Origin: CADEFQ01 sp050249415
GTDB taxonomy: Bacteria; Pseudomonadota; Gammaproteobacteria; Steroidobacterales; Steroidobacteraceae
Direction of reading: 5' to 3'
DNA: 64,000 nucleotides
NCBI GenBank assembly: GCA_050249415.1
Contig: JBFWQO010000005.1
Coordinates: 62,001 to 126,000 of the forward strand
The position numbers and the translations under genes are program-made. The notes under the pieces are model-generated. The model was not told the origin of the DNA. It was given only the letters and a program-made list of their open reading frames with translations, and did no database searches. Positions 47,577 through 56,739 of this stretch are shown here, piece after piece. Each line of letters begins with the position of its first letter. Positions within the stretch are counted from its first letter, which is position 1.

Positions 47577-49067
47577 TCAGGCGACGGACTTCAGCGCCGG
47601 ATACAGCGCGCGGTAGCGCTCGTAGTACTCGCGGTACGCGGCATGCGCGCGCGCGTCGGGCTCGATGACCCGTGCAACCCGGGTCATCGCGCGCGCGGCC
47701 TGCGGGATATCGGCGAACTGCCCGGCGCCGACCGCCGCGAGGATGCCGCTGCCGAGGCACGCCGCCTCGGTCGTGTGCACGAGGCGCAGCGGCATGCCGA
47801 GGACATCGGCGTGAATCCTGAGCCAGAGCTCGGATTTCGCCACCCCGCCGGCCACGGTGAGCCCGTCCACGACGAAACCGTTGCGGTGCAGGGTGTCGAG
47901 GATGAGGCGTGATCCGTAGGCGACGCCCTCCATGATCGCGCGCAGCACATGGCCGCGCTGGTGGCGCAGCGTGAGGCCGGTGATCGCGCCGCGCGACAGC
48001 GCATCGGTGTGCGGCGTGCGGTTGCCCTGGAAATGCTCCTGCACCAGTACACCCTCGCTGCCGGGCGGCACGGCCGCGGCCTCCCGATTCAATGCGTCGT
48101 AGCCGGTGTCGCGACCGATCAGCGTCCGGAACCAGTTGACGACGGAACCGGTGGAGGTCTGCCCGCCTTCGACGAGGTGCAGACCGGGAATCACCGCATC
48201 TGCGTACGTGCCCCAGATTCCGGCACCGTGGAAGGGCTGCGCGCTCAGACCGAGTTGCAGGTGCGAGGAGCCCGTGACCAGGGCCATCGCGCCCGCATCG
48301 ACCACGCCCATGCCGATCATGGCGACCGAGGCATCCGATCCGCCCTGCACCACGAGGGTGCCCGGCGCGAGGCCAAGATGGGCGGCCGCGGCGGGTGTCA
48401 GCGGCCCGATCGGCGCGCCCGGCGCCAGCACGGCCTGCGGCCATTTCCCCGCGAGCGCCCCGAGCCCCAGCGATGCCAGCAGGCTCGCGGGCACACCGCC
48501 CTCACGCGCGCGGTAGTGCCAGCGTACCGACAGGTTGTTCAGGCTCGCGACGAGCCGGCCGGTCAGGTGCAGGTTCAGGAAATCCTGGTATTCGCAGATG
48601 GTCGCGGCCGCATCGAATACCTGGGGTTCGTGCGCCGCGAGCCACGCCGCCTTCGGCAGCATCCACTCGGCCGACACCGGGCCGCGTCCGTCGCTGTTGA
48701 TCGCGAGCGCAGGATCTCCGCTGGCCGCCACGCGCTGCGCCTCGGCCTGTGAGCGCACATCCATCCAGATCAGCGCAGGGCGCAACGCCTCGCCGCGCGC
48801 ATCCAGCGCGACCACCGAGCAGCAGGTCGTGTCGACGGCCATCGCGACGACGTCCGTCGCCGATACACCGCACGCGTGCAGCGCCTGGCGCACGGAGCGC
48901 CCGAGCGCATGCCACCAGTCCCGCGGTTGCTGTTCGGCCCGGCCGGGCTGCGGAAAAGTCGTGTCGTACGCGGTCGTCCCGAACGCGAGCGGCGTGCCCT
49001 GCAGGTCGAACACGCCCGCCCGCAGGCCCTCGGTACCGCCATCGACACCGATCACGCAGCGGGGCAT
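47577..49067 (-). CDS. FGGY-family carbohydrate kinase, ribulokinase-like
   Basis: 496 residues from ATG 49067 (MPRCVIGVDGGTEGLRAGVFDLQG). Two-domain FGGY kinase with N-terminal phosphate loop, catalytic-base region VVQGGSDASVAMIG and C-terminal ATP loop VAGGVAKSELWLRI. The segment AVDTTCCSVVALD recalls the TCSLV-type element of D-ribulokinases. Together with the isomerase gene one base upstream this suggests phosphorylation of a ketopentose such as D-ribulose. L-fuculose or xylulose kinase remain possible. Confidence 0.85.
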   Translation of the reverse strand: MPRCVIGVDGGTEGLRAGVFDLQGTPLAFGTTAYDTTFPQPGRAEQQPRDWWHALGRSVRQALHACGVSATDVVAMAVDTTCCSVVALDARGEALRPALIWMDVRSQAEAQRVAASGDPALAINSDGRGPVSAEWMLPKAAWLAAHEPQVFDAAATICEYQDFLNLHLTGRLVASLNNLSVRWHYRAREGGVPASLLASLGLGALAGKWPQAVLAPGAPIGPLTPAAAAHLGLAPGTLVVQGGSDASVAMIGMGVVDAGAMALVTGSSHLQLGLSAQPFHGAGIWGTYADAVIPGLHLVEGGQTSTGSVVNWFRTLIGRDTGYDALNREAAAVPPGSEGVLVQEHFQGNRTPHTDALSRGAITGLTLRHQRGHVLRAIMEGVAYGSRLILDTLHRNGFVVDGLTVAGGVAKSELWLRIHADVLGMPLRLVHTTEAACLGSGILAAVGAGQFADIPQAARAMTRVARVIEPDARAHAAYREYYERYRALYPALKSVA

Positions 49068-49068
49068 G

Positions 49069-50589
49069 TCAGCTGCGCTCCTCGAGCACCCGCACGCGAA
49101 AGCCGAGACGGCGGCTGAGGTCCACCATCTCGTGGAAGATGTCGCCATAGGCGACGGCGATATGGTTGCTCCAGTAGTGCGCCATCAGCGTGTCGCGCCC
49201 GATGCCGAGGTCGGCGACCATCAGCGGCCATTCGCGCGTCGTGCCGTGCCACCATGCATCGCGCTTCTCTCGTGGCAACGCGACGACGCTGCCGCGCCCG
49301 ATGTCCATCCAGAGTTCCCCGCCGCAGAGGTACGCACGCGACCACGTGACATCGCCCGGCAGGCTCTCGCCCGCGAACGTGCCTCCCGGCACCGGGAAGT
49401 AGGTCGACGGCTGGCGAAAGGAGTGCACGCCGCGGAGCGTTTCCGGATCGTGGTTGAACGCATAGGCACCGCTCGATCCCGAGTTGAGCAGCACCCACAG
49501 GAACCGGCCCTCGTGCTCGCCACCCCAACGGATGTCGTGGAAGAACACCGCCTGGTGCAGGCCCCTCGCCTTCAGCAATCGCTTCATCATCTCCATCGGC
49601 AGCACGTTGCCCTGGTCGGCCTCCGTCGCATCGACGATCGTGTCGCCGTTCGATTCCGGCCTGCAGGTCGAGTTGAACAGTCCCTCGGCGAAATCCGACG
49701 GCGCCCGCGCACGAATGAGCCCGAGCTGGTATTGCCAGCCGATGCAGTCGGCACGGAATTCGTCGACGAGATCGAGCACGGCGAGGTAGTCACGCAGCTG
49801 TTCGCGCGTGGCGTTCACGTCGTAGTCGTGCGCGCCCTCGATGCCGTAGTGGAAGCTCACCCCGCGGTCGCGCACGAACGCGAGCGCATCGTCGATGCGC
49901 CGCTCGTCGATATCCCTGCCGCGTTCGATGATCCAGGCCTGGTCGACCTTGTGCTCCGCGAAGCCCACGCGATTCAGCCAGCGCGGGCCGAGGTAGCCGT
50001 TGATCATGCCCATCGAGGTGTCGCCGAGCATCAGCACGAGCGCGCGGCGCCGGCGAAACTCCTCGTGCACCGTGGCAGCCAGCGCCGCGGCACCCGCCGG
50101 CGTCGCGGGTGGCTCGCGCAGCGCGCGGGTCGGATAACGCACCTCGCCCTGCGCGCACCACGCGGCGAGGCGCTCCATGAACACCTCGTCGCGACTCCAG
50201 TCGGCGGCATCGGTCCAGGCGCGACTCGCGCGACGATCGACGCTCTCGAGGCACGCCGCGGTATTCAGCAGGCCGACGAGACCCGGCCAGGTGCCGGAGA
50301 AATTGCTCGCGAGCAGCAGCGGCGAATCCTTGCCGACGACCCCGTCGGTGGTGTGCGGCCCGTATACCCAATGCGCGTACACGCCGATCAGCGGCTCGTC
50401 GATGGGGCCGAGCCGCTCGATCGACTCGTGCGGCTTCGTCAGCAGCCCCGGCACGCGCCTGTGGCGGCGCCCCAGTCGATCGAGGGCGCGCTCGAGCTGG
50501 CGCGTCGATTCCTCGACGAGTGGCAGTGCGAGTTCGTTCGGACGCGGCCGGTAGTCGCCGGGCCAGAAGAGGTGGATCGTGTCGGACAT
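49069..50589 (-). CDS. FucI-like aldose-ketose isomerase
   Basis: 506 residues from ATG 50589, shorter than E. coli FucI (591). The C-terminal half aligns by eye with FucI. GLFNSTCRPESNGDTIVDATEAD holds Glu323, FFHDIRWGG holds Asp352, and HYWSNHIAVAYGD holds His476. These match the three Mn-binding residues of FucI (E337, D361, H528), and VLLNSGSSGAYAF corresponds to its INSGSAAL. FucI-type enzymes isomerise L-fucose and D-arabinose to the ketoses. The N-terminal region is divergent. Context (GH172 upstream, ribulokinase-like kinase downstream) favours D-arabinose. Gap to the neighbours is only 1-2 bases. Confidence 0.8.
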   Translation of the reverse strand: MSDTIHLFWPGDYRPRPNELALPLVEESTRQLERALDRLGRRHRRVPGLLTKPHESIERLGPIDEPLIGVYAHWVYGPHTTDGVVGKDSPLLLASNFSGTWPGLVGLLNTAACLESVDRRASRAWTDAADWSRDEVFMERLAAWCAQGEVRYPTRALREPPATPAGAAALAATVHEEFRRRRALVLMLGDTSMGMINGYLGPRWLNRVGFAEHKVDQAWIIERGRDIDERRIDDALAFVRDRGVSFHYGIEGAHDYDVNATREQLRDYLAVLDLVDEFRADCIGWQYQLGLIRARAPSDFAEGLFNSTCRPESNGDTIVDATEADQGNVLPMEMMKRLLKARGLHQAVFFHDIRWGGEHEGRFLWVLLNSGSSGAYAFNHDPETLRGVHSFRQPSTYFPVPGGTFAGESLPGDVTWSRAYLCGGELWMDIGRGSVVALPREKRDAWWHGTTREWPLMVADLGIGRDTLMAHYWSNHIAVAYGDIFHEMVDLSRRLGFRVRVLEERS

Positions 50590-50591
50590 GG

Positions 50592-51674
50592 TTACTCCCC
50601 TTGCACGGGTGCGGGCGGCAGGTCCCGTATGCGCTCCGCCGCATCCGCAATGGCGGGCAACGCGTCGGACGGCGTCGCCTGGTACCAGAAAGTCGCGCAG
50701 GACCAGTCGTCCTGCCGCTCGTACAACTCGGCCATGTAGTCGGCGATCGAGTGCGCATGGCCGGTGGGTGCATGGCCGATCTGCTGGATCGCGACGCGCA
50801 TCTGCCGCTCGCAGAGGAGCGGATCGGGCACATGCCAGCGATAGATCGAGACGGCGCCGGTCTTCGTCGCGTCGTCGTGCTCGCGCCAGTTGGCGCCGTG
50901 GTACAGGAAGGCGTTGGCCTGTATGCCCCAGGAGAGCCCCACGTAGTCCTCGGTGCCGGTGCCGACGACGGTGGCGTGCCGGTCGTCGTCGTCGATCCAC
51001 GCCTTCATCTCGCCCTCGCCCCACCAGCGCGGATCGAGCGGCCGCACGCCGATGACGCTGCCGAGGAAGCGGATGCGACCGCGCCTCTGCGGCAGGAGCT
51101 CGAAGTCGCGCCCGATCGCCGTGGGATTCTCGCGGCGAAACAGCACGTGCAGCCGGCCGACATCATCGGCATGCGCATCGCCGAGCGTGCAGTCCACCTG
51201 GTAGAAGAACGGCAGGCGCACCGGCGATTCGTTGCGGAGCTCGATGCGCGCACGACGCACGAACGGCATCGGCAGCCAGATGTTCATGCCGAGCGCGCCG
51301 CCGACCGAATGTGCGCAGCTCTGGAATGCGCCCGTGCGCCCGTGGGCAAAGCCGAAGAAATCGCCGAGCGGCGCCTCGACGCACGGGTGCGGCTGGTCGT
51401 CCCAGAAGATGCGCACGAGGCAGCCGCGCAGCATCTCGGGCTGCGCGTGCGTGGTGGCCCAGATGTGGCGGATCGTGCCGGGGCCCTCGATGTCCGCCAG
51501 TTCGACGGTTTCGCCGGGATGCACATGGCGCACGGCCGAGCCCTTGCGGCCCGGCCCGAGCGGGCTCGCCGCCTGTCCGCCCGCGCCACGCGCACCGGTG
51601 GGATTCTCGAAACTGATGGATCGCGTGGCGAGCTTCGCGCCGAGGTCGTAGGGCTGCAGCAATGGGAGGTTCAT
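50592..51674 (-). CDS. DUF2961 glycoside hydrolase, family GH172
   Basis: 360 residues without a signal peptide, so probably cytosolic. DUF2961 jelly-roll motifs: GTIRHIWATTH, PLGDFFGFAHG, the acidic stretch WWGEGEMKAWIDDD (217-230) and GTGTEDYVGLSWG (Glu242). These Glu residues (220/222 and 242) are the likely catalytic pair. GH172 members act on alpha-D-arabinofuranosides and alpha-D-fructofuranosides. The ATG 51674 start overlaps the M28 stop (ATGA) and the isomerase follows at once, so released sugar could pass straight to it. Confidence 0.85.
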   Translation of the reverse strand: MNLPLLQPYDLGAKLATRSISFENPTGARGAGGQAASPLGPGRKGSAVRHVHPGETVELADIEGPGTIRHIWATTHAQPEMLRGCLVRIFWDDQPHPCVEAPLGDFFGFAHGRTGAFQSCAHSVGGALGMNIWLPMPFVRRARIELRNESPVRLPFFYQVDCTLGDAHADDVGRLHVLFRRENPTAIGRDFELLPQRRGRIRFLGSVIGVRPLDPRWWGEGEMKAWIDDDDRHATVVGTGTEDYVGLSWGIQANAFLYHGANWREHDDATKTGAVSIYRWHVPDPLLCERQMRVAIQQIGHAPTGHAHSIADYMAELYERQDDWSCATFWYQATPSDALPAIADAAERIRDLPPAPVQGE

Positions 51675-53929
51675 GTCCGTTCCGTCGCGAGGGAGATGTG
51701 GTGGAGCACGATCGACTGGTTGCCTGCGTGCAGCGGCGCCGCATCCGCCGGGCGCCGCGCCAGCATCGCGTCGGCGTCGCGATCGGCCGTGAGCGCGCCG
51801 ATGTCGAACGCCACGACGGACAGCGCCTCGCGCGGCCGGGCGACCAGTTCGAAGGACACCGGATCGTTGCCCACGCCGTGCAGGCCGACGATGCGCGGCG
51901 CGTCGTCGGCGCCTGCCAGTACCGGCTGGCCCTCGATGCGCAGGCCGAGCACCGGCGAGTGCGCGGCGAACGCGAGTCCGAGCTGGAATGTGGGGCGCCT
52001 GCTGTGTACCCGACCGCGCACGATGCGCCGCCCGTCGCGCACGATGTCCGCGTCGATCTCGACCACCGGAGCCGCCAGTGCGCGGTTGCTTGCCGGCTTC
52101 ATGTACACATCGGTCGGCGTGACACCGAGGCGCAGCACGGGGCGCTTGATGGCATCGAAGCCCATCGCATCGAGCAGCTCGCGGCCCGGCTCGCCGAACG
52201 ACTGGATCTGCCACTGCGCCGTGGCGCCGCCCTCATCCTGGACATACAGCAGGTTCACGCCGCGCGGGCGATCGAAACTGTGCGTCGGCACGGCCATCGC
52301 GAGCGCCGACGCGGCGACGACCAGGACTGACCCCGTGCCCACGAGCATCCGCGATCCGTGGCGCTTCACATGGGCGACCGCCAGCGGCAGCAGTGGCAAC
52401 ACGAGCAGCACCAGCGGAATCACCTTCGCCTGGGCGACGTCGAAATTGAAAATGACGTCGAGCTGCAGGAAGTGATACAGCGCGAGGTACGACGCCGCGA
52501 CGAAAGCCGCACCGGCCGCCACCACCGGCAGGTCGAGTCCGGACCGGGTGGCGAACGTCCCGATGGCGGCGAGCACGCCGTAGACGAGCAGCGGCACGAG
52601 GAACACGTAGCTCGCGCCGGGCACCGTGAGCGACACGGCGAGCGCGATCAGTCCCATGAGGGCCCAGACGACGGTCGACAGCGCGCCGGCCGCCACGCGC
52701 CGCGCGATCCCGCCGGCGACCACGAACACGGCGAGGAGCGACGCGCCGATCAATGCGATGCGTCCGGGCCAGGGATGGGGATGGTCGAGCGGATGCACGC
52801 CGGGCCACTTGCCGAGCGGCCAGGACAGCAGCCAGCCGGACAGCACGAGGAGCCCGATGAGCGCCGCGATCGCCACCAGCGACCACGCAATCGCGCGCCC
52901 GTCCGCGCGGGGGGCACGGCGCGCACCTACCAGCAGGACGAGGAACAGCCCGGCAGCCGCGAGGTACGGATTCCACGCGGCGGGCCAGCGCGGCAGGACA
53001 CGGCCGCCGATGTCGAAGTAGGTCGCGTCGCCCGCGGCGGCGAGATCCGGGGCCGGCGTATCCGCGATGCGCAGCAATGCGGCGAACACGCTCTCGGCCT
53101 GGTGCTGCAACGAGCGCCGGTCGAGGTGCGCGAGATCGTCGCGTCCGGAATGGTAGAGGGCCGCGCCGCGCGAGAACGCGAAATTCAGGCCGCTCGCGCC
53201 ATGGCGCTTGTAGATCGTGAAGTCGGTGTTGTTCGGCATGCGCCGGTAGGCTTCGAACAGCAGCGAGTTGGACGCCGGTCGCGGCACCGCGCGCGCGTAC
53301 GCCGCGACGAGCGCCGCATTGTCCGCGCCGGTCTCGAACATCAGGCTCGGCCCCGTGACGCCGCGTGCCTCCATGTTCAGCACGAAGGCGACCCGCCGCA
53401 TCAACGGGTGGGAATCGGCGAACAGCATCGCGCCGCGCAGGCCAGTCTCCTCGGCGTCGGCGAAGAGGAACACGACGTCGTGCCGCAACGGCCCTCGGGT
53501 GGTGATCCGTTCGGCGATCTCGAGCACTGCGGCGACGCCGGCTCCATCGTCGGCAGCGGCGACGGAACCCGGCACGCTGTCGTAATGCGCGGTGACCAGC
53601 ACCGCCTCGCCGGCCTCGCGACCCTTGCGCACGGCGATGATGTTCCTGGCGACACTGCAGCCCGGCGCGAGCGTCGAGCACTTGAACCCGTCCTGGATCT
53701 CCGGCTGGTAGCCCGCCGCACGGAGTCTCGCCACGATGCGGCCCTCGATCACGCGGTTGGCCGCGCTGCCTGCGGGATGGGGTCCGCTCCCGGCGAGCAG
53801 TTCCTCGAGAATGGCGAACGCCCGATCGGGCGCTGTCGCTTCGGGCGCGCGGTCCTCCATGCGCAGCACGCCGAGCAGGGCCGCGATCACGATCGGCAGC
53901 AGCAATGGCAGGCGCCAGCGTGGTGTCAT
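51671..53929 (-). CDS. M28-family membrane metallopeptidase
   Basis: 752 residues. An N-terminal signal-anchor is followed by an M28 aminopeptidase domain. Zinc ligands are visible in VTAHYDSVPGS, AAADDGAGVAAVLE, DAEETGLRGA and the late His of ALYHSGRDDLAHLD. From about residue 320 come eight or so membrane helices and a C-terminal soluble domain, the layout of Fxna/Pff1-like peptidases. The active site should face the periplasm. ATGA overlaps on both sides with dctQ and GH172 place it firmly in the operon. Confidence 0.87.
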   Translation of the reverse strand: MTPRWRLPLLLPIVIAALLGVLRMEDRAPEATAPDRAFAILEELLAGSGPHPAGSAANRVIEGRIVARLRAAGYQPEIQDGFKCSTLAPGCSVARNIIAVRKGREAGEAVLVTAHYDSVPGSVAAADDGAGVAAVLEIAERITTRGPLRHDVVFLFADAEETGLRGAMLFADSHPLMRRVAFVLNMEARGVTGPSLMFETGADNAALVAAYARAVPRPASNSLLFEAYRRMPNNTDFTIYKRHGASGLNFAFSRGAALYHSGRDDLAHLDRRSLQHQAESVFAALLRIADTPAPDLAAAGDATYFDIGGRVLPRWPAAWNPYLAAAGLFLVLLVGARRAPRADGRAIAWSLVAIAALIGLLVLSGWLLSWPLGKWPGVHPLDHPHPWPGRIALIGASLLAVFVVAGGIARRVAAGALSTVVWALMGLIALAVSLTVPGASYVFLVPLLVYGVLAAIGTFATRSGLDLPVVAAGAAFVAASYLALYHFLQLDVIFNFDVAQAKVIPLVLLVLPLLPLAVAHVKRHGSRMLVGTGSVLVVAASALAMAVPTHSFDRPRGVNLLYVQDEGGATAQWQIQSFGEPGRELLDAMGFDAIKRPVLRLGVTPTDVYMKPASNRALAAPVVEIDADIVRDGRRIVRGRVHSRRPTFQLGLAFAAHSPVLGLRIEGQPVLAGADDAPRIVGLHGVGNDPVSFELVARPREALSVVAFDIGALTADRDADAMLARRPADAAPLHAGNQSIVLHHISLATERT

Positions 53930-54435
53930 CGCGGCGCGTCGCCCAGCAGGAAGTTGCGCAGCGCCCTGGCGTAGCGTGCCGCCAGATGCACGACGATGAC
54001 GCCGAAGCTCGCCGGAATGATGACGACCACCGCGGCGCTGTTCCATTCCAGCGTCTCGGTGATGCGATGCGAATGCCGCGCCATGAACCCCGGTGCGTAA
54101 TAGAACACCGGGGCCGCCAGCGTGAGGACGGCGACCGCCTCGATCGACAGCATGAACAGCGTCCGGCCCGGCAGGCCCCTCGTGTCGAACCTCATCATCA
54201 CGGGATCGGCGCCGCGGTAGTAGGCCATGGCCGCGCCCGTCATGGCCGACCAGATCATCGCGTAGCGGGCGAGTTCCTCGGTCCACGCGGGCGGCGCGTT
54301 GAAAATGTAGCGCGCCACGATCTGCAGCAACACGGACAGCAGCATCACGTGCAGTGCAATGAAGGCGGTGACCGCGCACACCCGGTCGAGCGCGCGCGAC
54401 AGTGCGCGAAGCCCCCGGTCGATCGCGACGATCAC
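53926..54435 (-). CDS. TRAP transporter small membrane subunit (DctQ)
   Basis: 169 residues from GTG 54435, overlapping the dctP stop. Four hydrophobic helices and the DctQ pattern RYIFNAPPAWTEELARYAMIWSAMTGAAMAY are seen. Partner of the large DctM subunit in sodium-driven uptake of organic acids. A longer upstream open frame has no homology and overlaps dctP. Confidence 0.85.
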   Translation of the reverse strand: MIVAIDRGLRALSRALDRVCAVTAFIALHVMLLSVLLQIVARYIFNAPPAWTEELARYAMIWSAMTGAAMAYYRGADPVMMRFDTRGLPGRTLFMLSIEAVAVLTLAAPVFYYAPGFMARHSHRITETLEWNSAAVVVIIPASFGVIVVHLAARYARALRNFLLGDAPR

Positions 54436-55448
54436 CGCCCCGCTCCGGTGCTGCCCGGATCGCGCGTCGCCTCGATCATCGCTTTCAGCCGCGCCTCGGC
54501 CTCCGGACTTTCCCAGCGGGTGCGCTGCATCCGGCGGGTCAGTGCACGCCATTCGTCGCGCGCGGCCGGATCGATGTCGAGCCATTTGATGCCGGTCTTC
54601 TCGAGCAACGCCCGCTCCCGCGGAATGGCGGCGACGGTCCACGCGCGATTGGCGGCCCGCGCCTCGCGCACACCGGCATCGAATGCGTCCCGGGCCCGGG
54701 GTTCGAGACTCCCGTACCAGCGACGCGACGCGACGATGCAACGCGCCGAGGGGCCCATGCGCAGGTCCGTGAAGTAGTCGAGTACGTTGCCGTGGCCGAA
54801 CATCACCGCGACGATCGGCGGATTGAGGTAGGCGTCGACCATGCCGGTCTGCAGTGCCTGGGCCACCTCTTCCCAGGCCACCCGTACTCCGTGCACCTGC
54901 CAGGCGTCGAGCAGGTTGAGGTCTCCCGCGCTGATGATGCGCAGTCGCAGGCTGCGCAGGTCCTCGATGCGGTACACCGGCTTGCCGCGCGTGAACAAGC
55001 CGACCATCGCCCCGGTATAGGCGAAATCGAGCAGCAGGAGATCGTCGTCAGCCAGTTCTTCGTTCACTTCCGCGAGGAAGCGCGTGTCCTCGATCAGGCG
55101 GTTCATATGCTCGTACGATTCGATCTCGAACGGGCGCATCGCATGGAAGAGCGGCGACAGGCGCGCGAGTTCGTCGCCGCCGGTTTCGTTGACCTCGAGC
55201 AGGCCGATCGCGACCTGGTCCATCCGTTCCTTCTCGCCGCCGAGCGCGCTGTTCGGGTAGACCTTCACCGGCATGCCCGCGCGGCCCAGGGCGTCGCCCA
55301 GGGCCTTGACCCAGACATAAGAGCCGTTGCGCCTGGCATCGATCGGCGTCGACATCCCGATCTTCACTTCGCGCGCGCCTGCCGATCGCGCGCCGGCCGG
55401 GAACATCGCCGCGCCGAGCAGCGCCCAGCCGATGTCGCGCCGTCGCAT
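54432..55448 (-). CDS. TRAP transporter substrate-binding protein (DctP)
   Basis: 338 residues: MRRRDIGWALLGAAMFPAGARSA is a signal peptide with an RR pair. The mature protein shows the DctP fold (VKIGMSTPIDARRNGSYVW, GGEKERMDQVAIGLLEVNE) and the conserved RLRIISAGDLNLLDAW, whose Arg usually binds a substrate carboxylate. This suggests an acidic ligand such as a sugar acid, keto acid or peptide. Start and stop overlap dctM and dctQ. Confidence 0.87.
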   Translation of the reverse strand: MRRRDIGWALLGAAMFPAGARSAGAREVKIGMSTPIDARRNGSYVWVKALGDALGRAGMPVKVYPNSALGGEKERMDQVAIGLLEVNETGGDELARLSPLFHAMRPFEIESYEHMNRLIEDTRFLAEVNEELADDDLLLLDFAYTGAMVGLFTRGKPVYRIEDLRSLRLRIISAGDLNLLDAWQVHGVRVAWEEVAQALQTGMVDAYLNPPIVAVMFGHGNVLDYFTDLRMGPSARCIVASRRWYGSLEPRARDAFDAGVREARAANRAWTVAAIPRERALLEKTGIKWLDIDPAARDEWRALTRRMQRTRWESPEAEARLKAMIEATRDPGSTGAGR

Positions 55449-56731
55449 CACAGCAACCCCAGCCAGCGCGGCAGCGCCAGCGACAGCTCGGGGAACAGCA
55501 CGACCAGCACGAGCACCACGATCTCGGCGAGTACGAACGGCATGATGCGCCGGCACAGCGCCCAGTAACCCTGGCCCGTGATCGACGCGACCATCATGAT
55601 GGCGCCGCCCATCGGTGGGGTGATGAGCCCGAGCGTGAGGTTGAGGCACACCATCATGCCGAGCGCCACCGGGTGCACGCCCTGCTCGATCGCGACCGGG
55701 ACGAGCAGCGGCGCAACCAGCGTCAACGAGATGATCGTATCGACACCCATGCCGAGCGCGAGGAAGACCACCATCAGCAGCAGCAGGTACCAGACACCGG
55801 TCAGCCCGAACGATTGCACGAAGGCGGCGACGTGGTCGCCGAACTGGCTCAGCGCCACGAGATAGGTCACCAGCGCGCCGGCGGCGAGGAAAATGAAGAT
55901 CACGCCGCTCAGCACGACCGTCCGCTGCACCGACTCGACGAATTCCGCCCGCGTCAGTTCGCGGGACCACACGCCGAACACCGCCGAGGCCGCGACGGCC
56001 ACGGCGCCGGCCTCGATCGGCGTCATCACGCCGAACACGATGCCGCCGAGGATCACGGCCGGCAACACCAGCGCGGGTACCGCCTTGCGCAGGGTGGGTC
56101 GCCATTCGGGTATATCCGCGGCGGTTCCGCCGGGATGCCCCTCGCGCCGCGCGATCCAGGCGTTCATCGCCATCAGTGCACCGGCGATCATCAGCCCGGG
56201 GATCAAGCCCGCCGCGAACAGCGCCGCGACATCGGTCGACAGGATGGCGCCATACAGGATGAAGATGATCGACGGCGGCACGATCGGGCCGATCACCGAC
56301 GCAGCCGCGGTCAATGCGCCCGCGTAGAGCGGATCGTAACCGCGCTTTTCCATCTGGCCGACGAACGTATTGGTGAGCGCGGCGATGTCGGCCGCCGCCG
56401 AACCGCTGATCCCCGAGAAGAACACCGACGTGAGCACGCTCGCATGGCCGAGCCCGCCGCGGATGCGCCCGACGAGCAGCAACGACAGGTCGATCAGCGC
56501 GCGCGTGATGCCGCTGCGGTTCATCAGCTCGCCGGCCCAGATGAACAGCGGCATCGCCATGATCGCGAACACGTCCATCTGGCTGAACATGCGCTGCGGG
56601 ATGACCGCGAGGTACTCGGGACGGCCCACGACGAAGAACGCGACGACCGCCGCCGCGCCGATCACGTACGCGAGCGCGACGCCACAGAGGAGCAGCACCG
56701 CAACGACACCGATGATGATGGCGGCGCTCAT
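55448..56731 (-). CDS. TRAP transporter large permease (DctM)
   Basis: 427-residue membrane protein with about twelve helices: MSAAIIIGVVAVLLLCGVAL, FSGISGSAAADIAALTNTF, VPPSIIFILYGAI and LGLITPPMGGAIMMV are DctM hallmarks. Start ATG 56731, 8 bases after the M81 gene; the 3' end overlaps dctP as ATGA. Confidence 0.92.
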   Translation of the reverse strand: MSAAIIIGVVAVLLLCGVALAYVIGAAAVVAFFVVGRPEYLAVIPQRMFSQMDVFAIMAMPLFIWAGELMNRSGITRALIDLSLLLVGRIRGGLGHASVLTSVFFSGISGSAAADIAALTNTFVGQMEKRGYDPLYAGALTAAASVIGPIVPPSIIFILYGAILSTDVAALFAAGLIPGLMIAGALMAMNAWIARREGHPGGTAADIPEWRPTLRKAVPALVLPAVILGGIVFGVMTPIEAGAVAVAASAVFGVWSRELTRAEFVESVQRTVVLSGVIFIFLAAGALVTYLVALSQFGDHVAAFVQSFGLTGVWYLLLLMVVFLALGMGVDTIISLTLVAPLLVPVAIEQGVHPVALGMMVCLNLTLGLITPPMGGAIMMVASITGQGYWALCRRIMPFVLAEIVVLVLVVLFPELSLALPRWLGLL

Positions 56732-56739
56732 CGGGGCAC

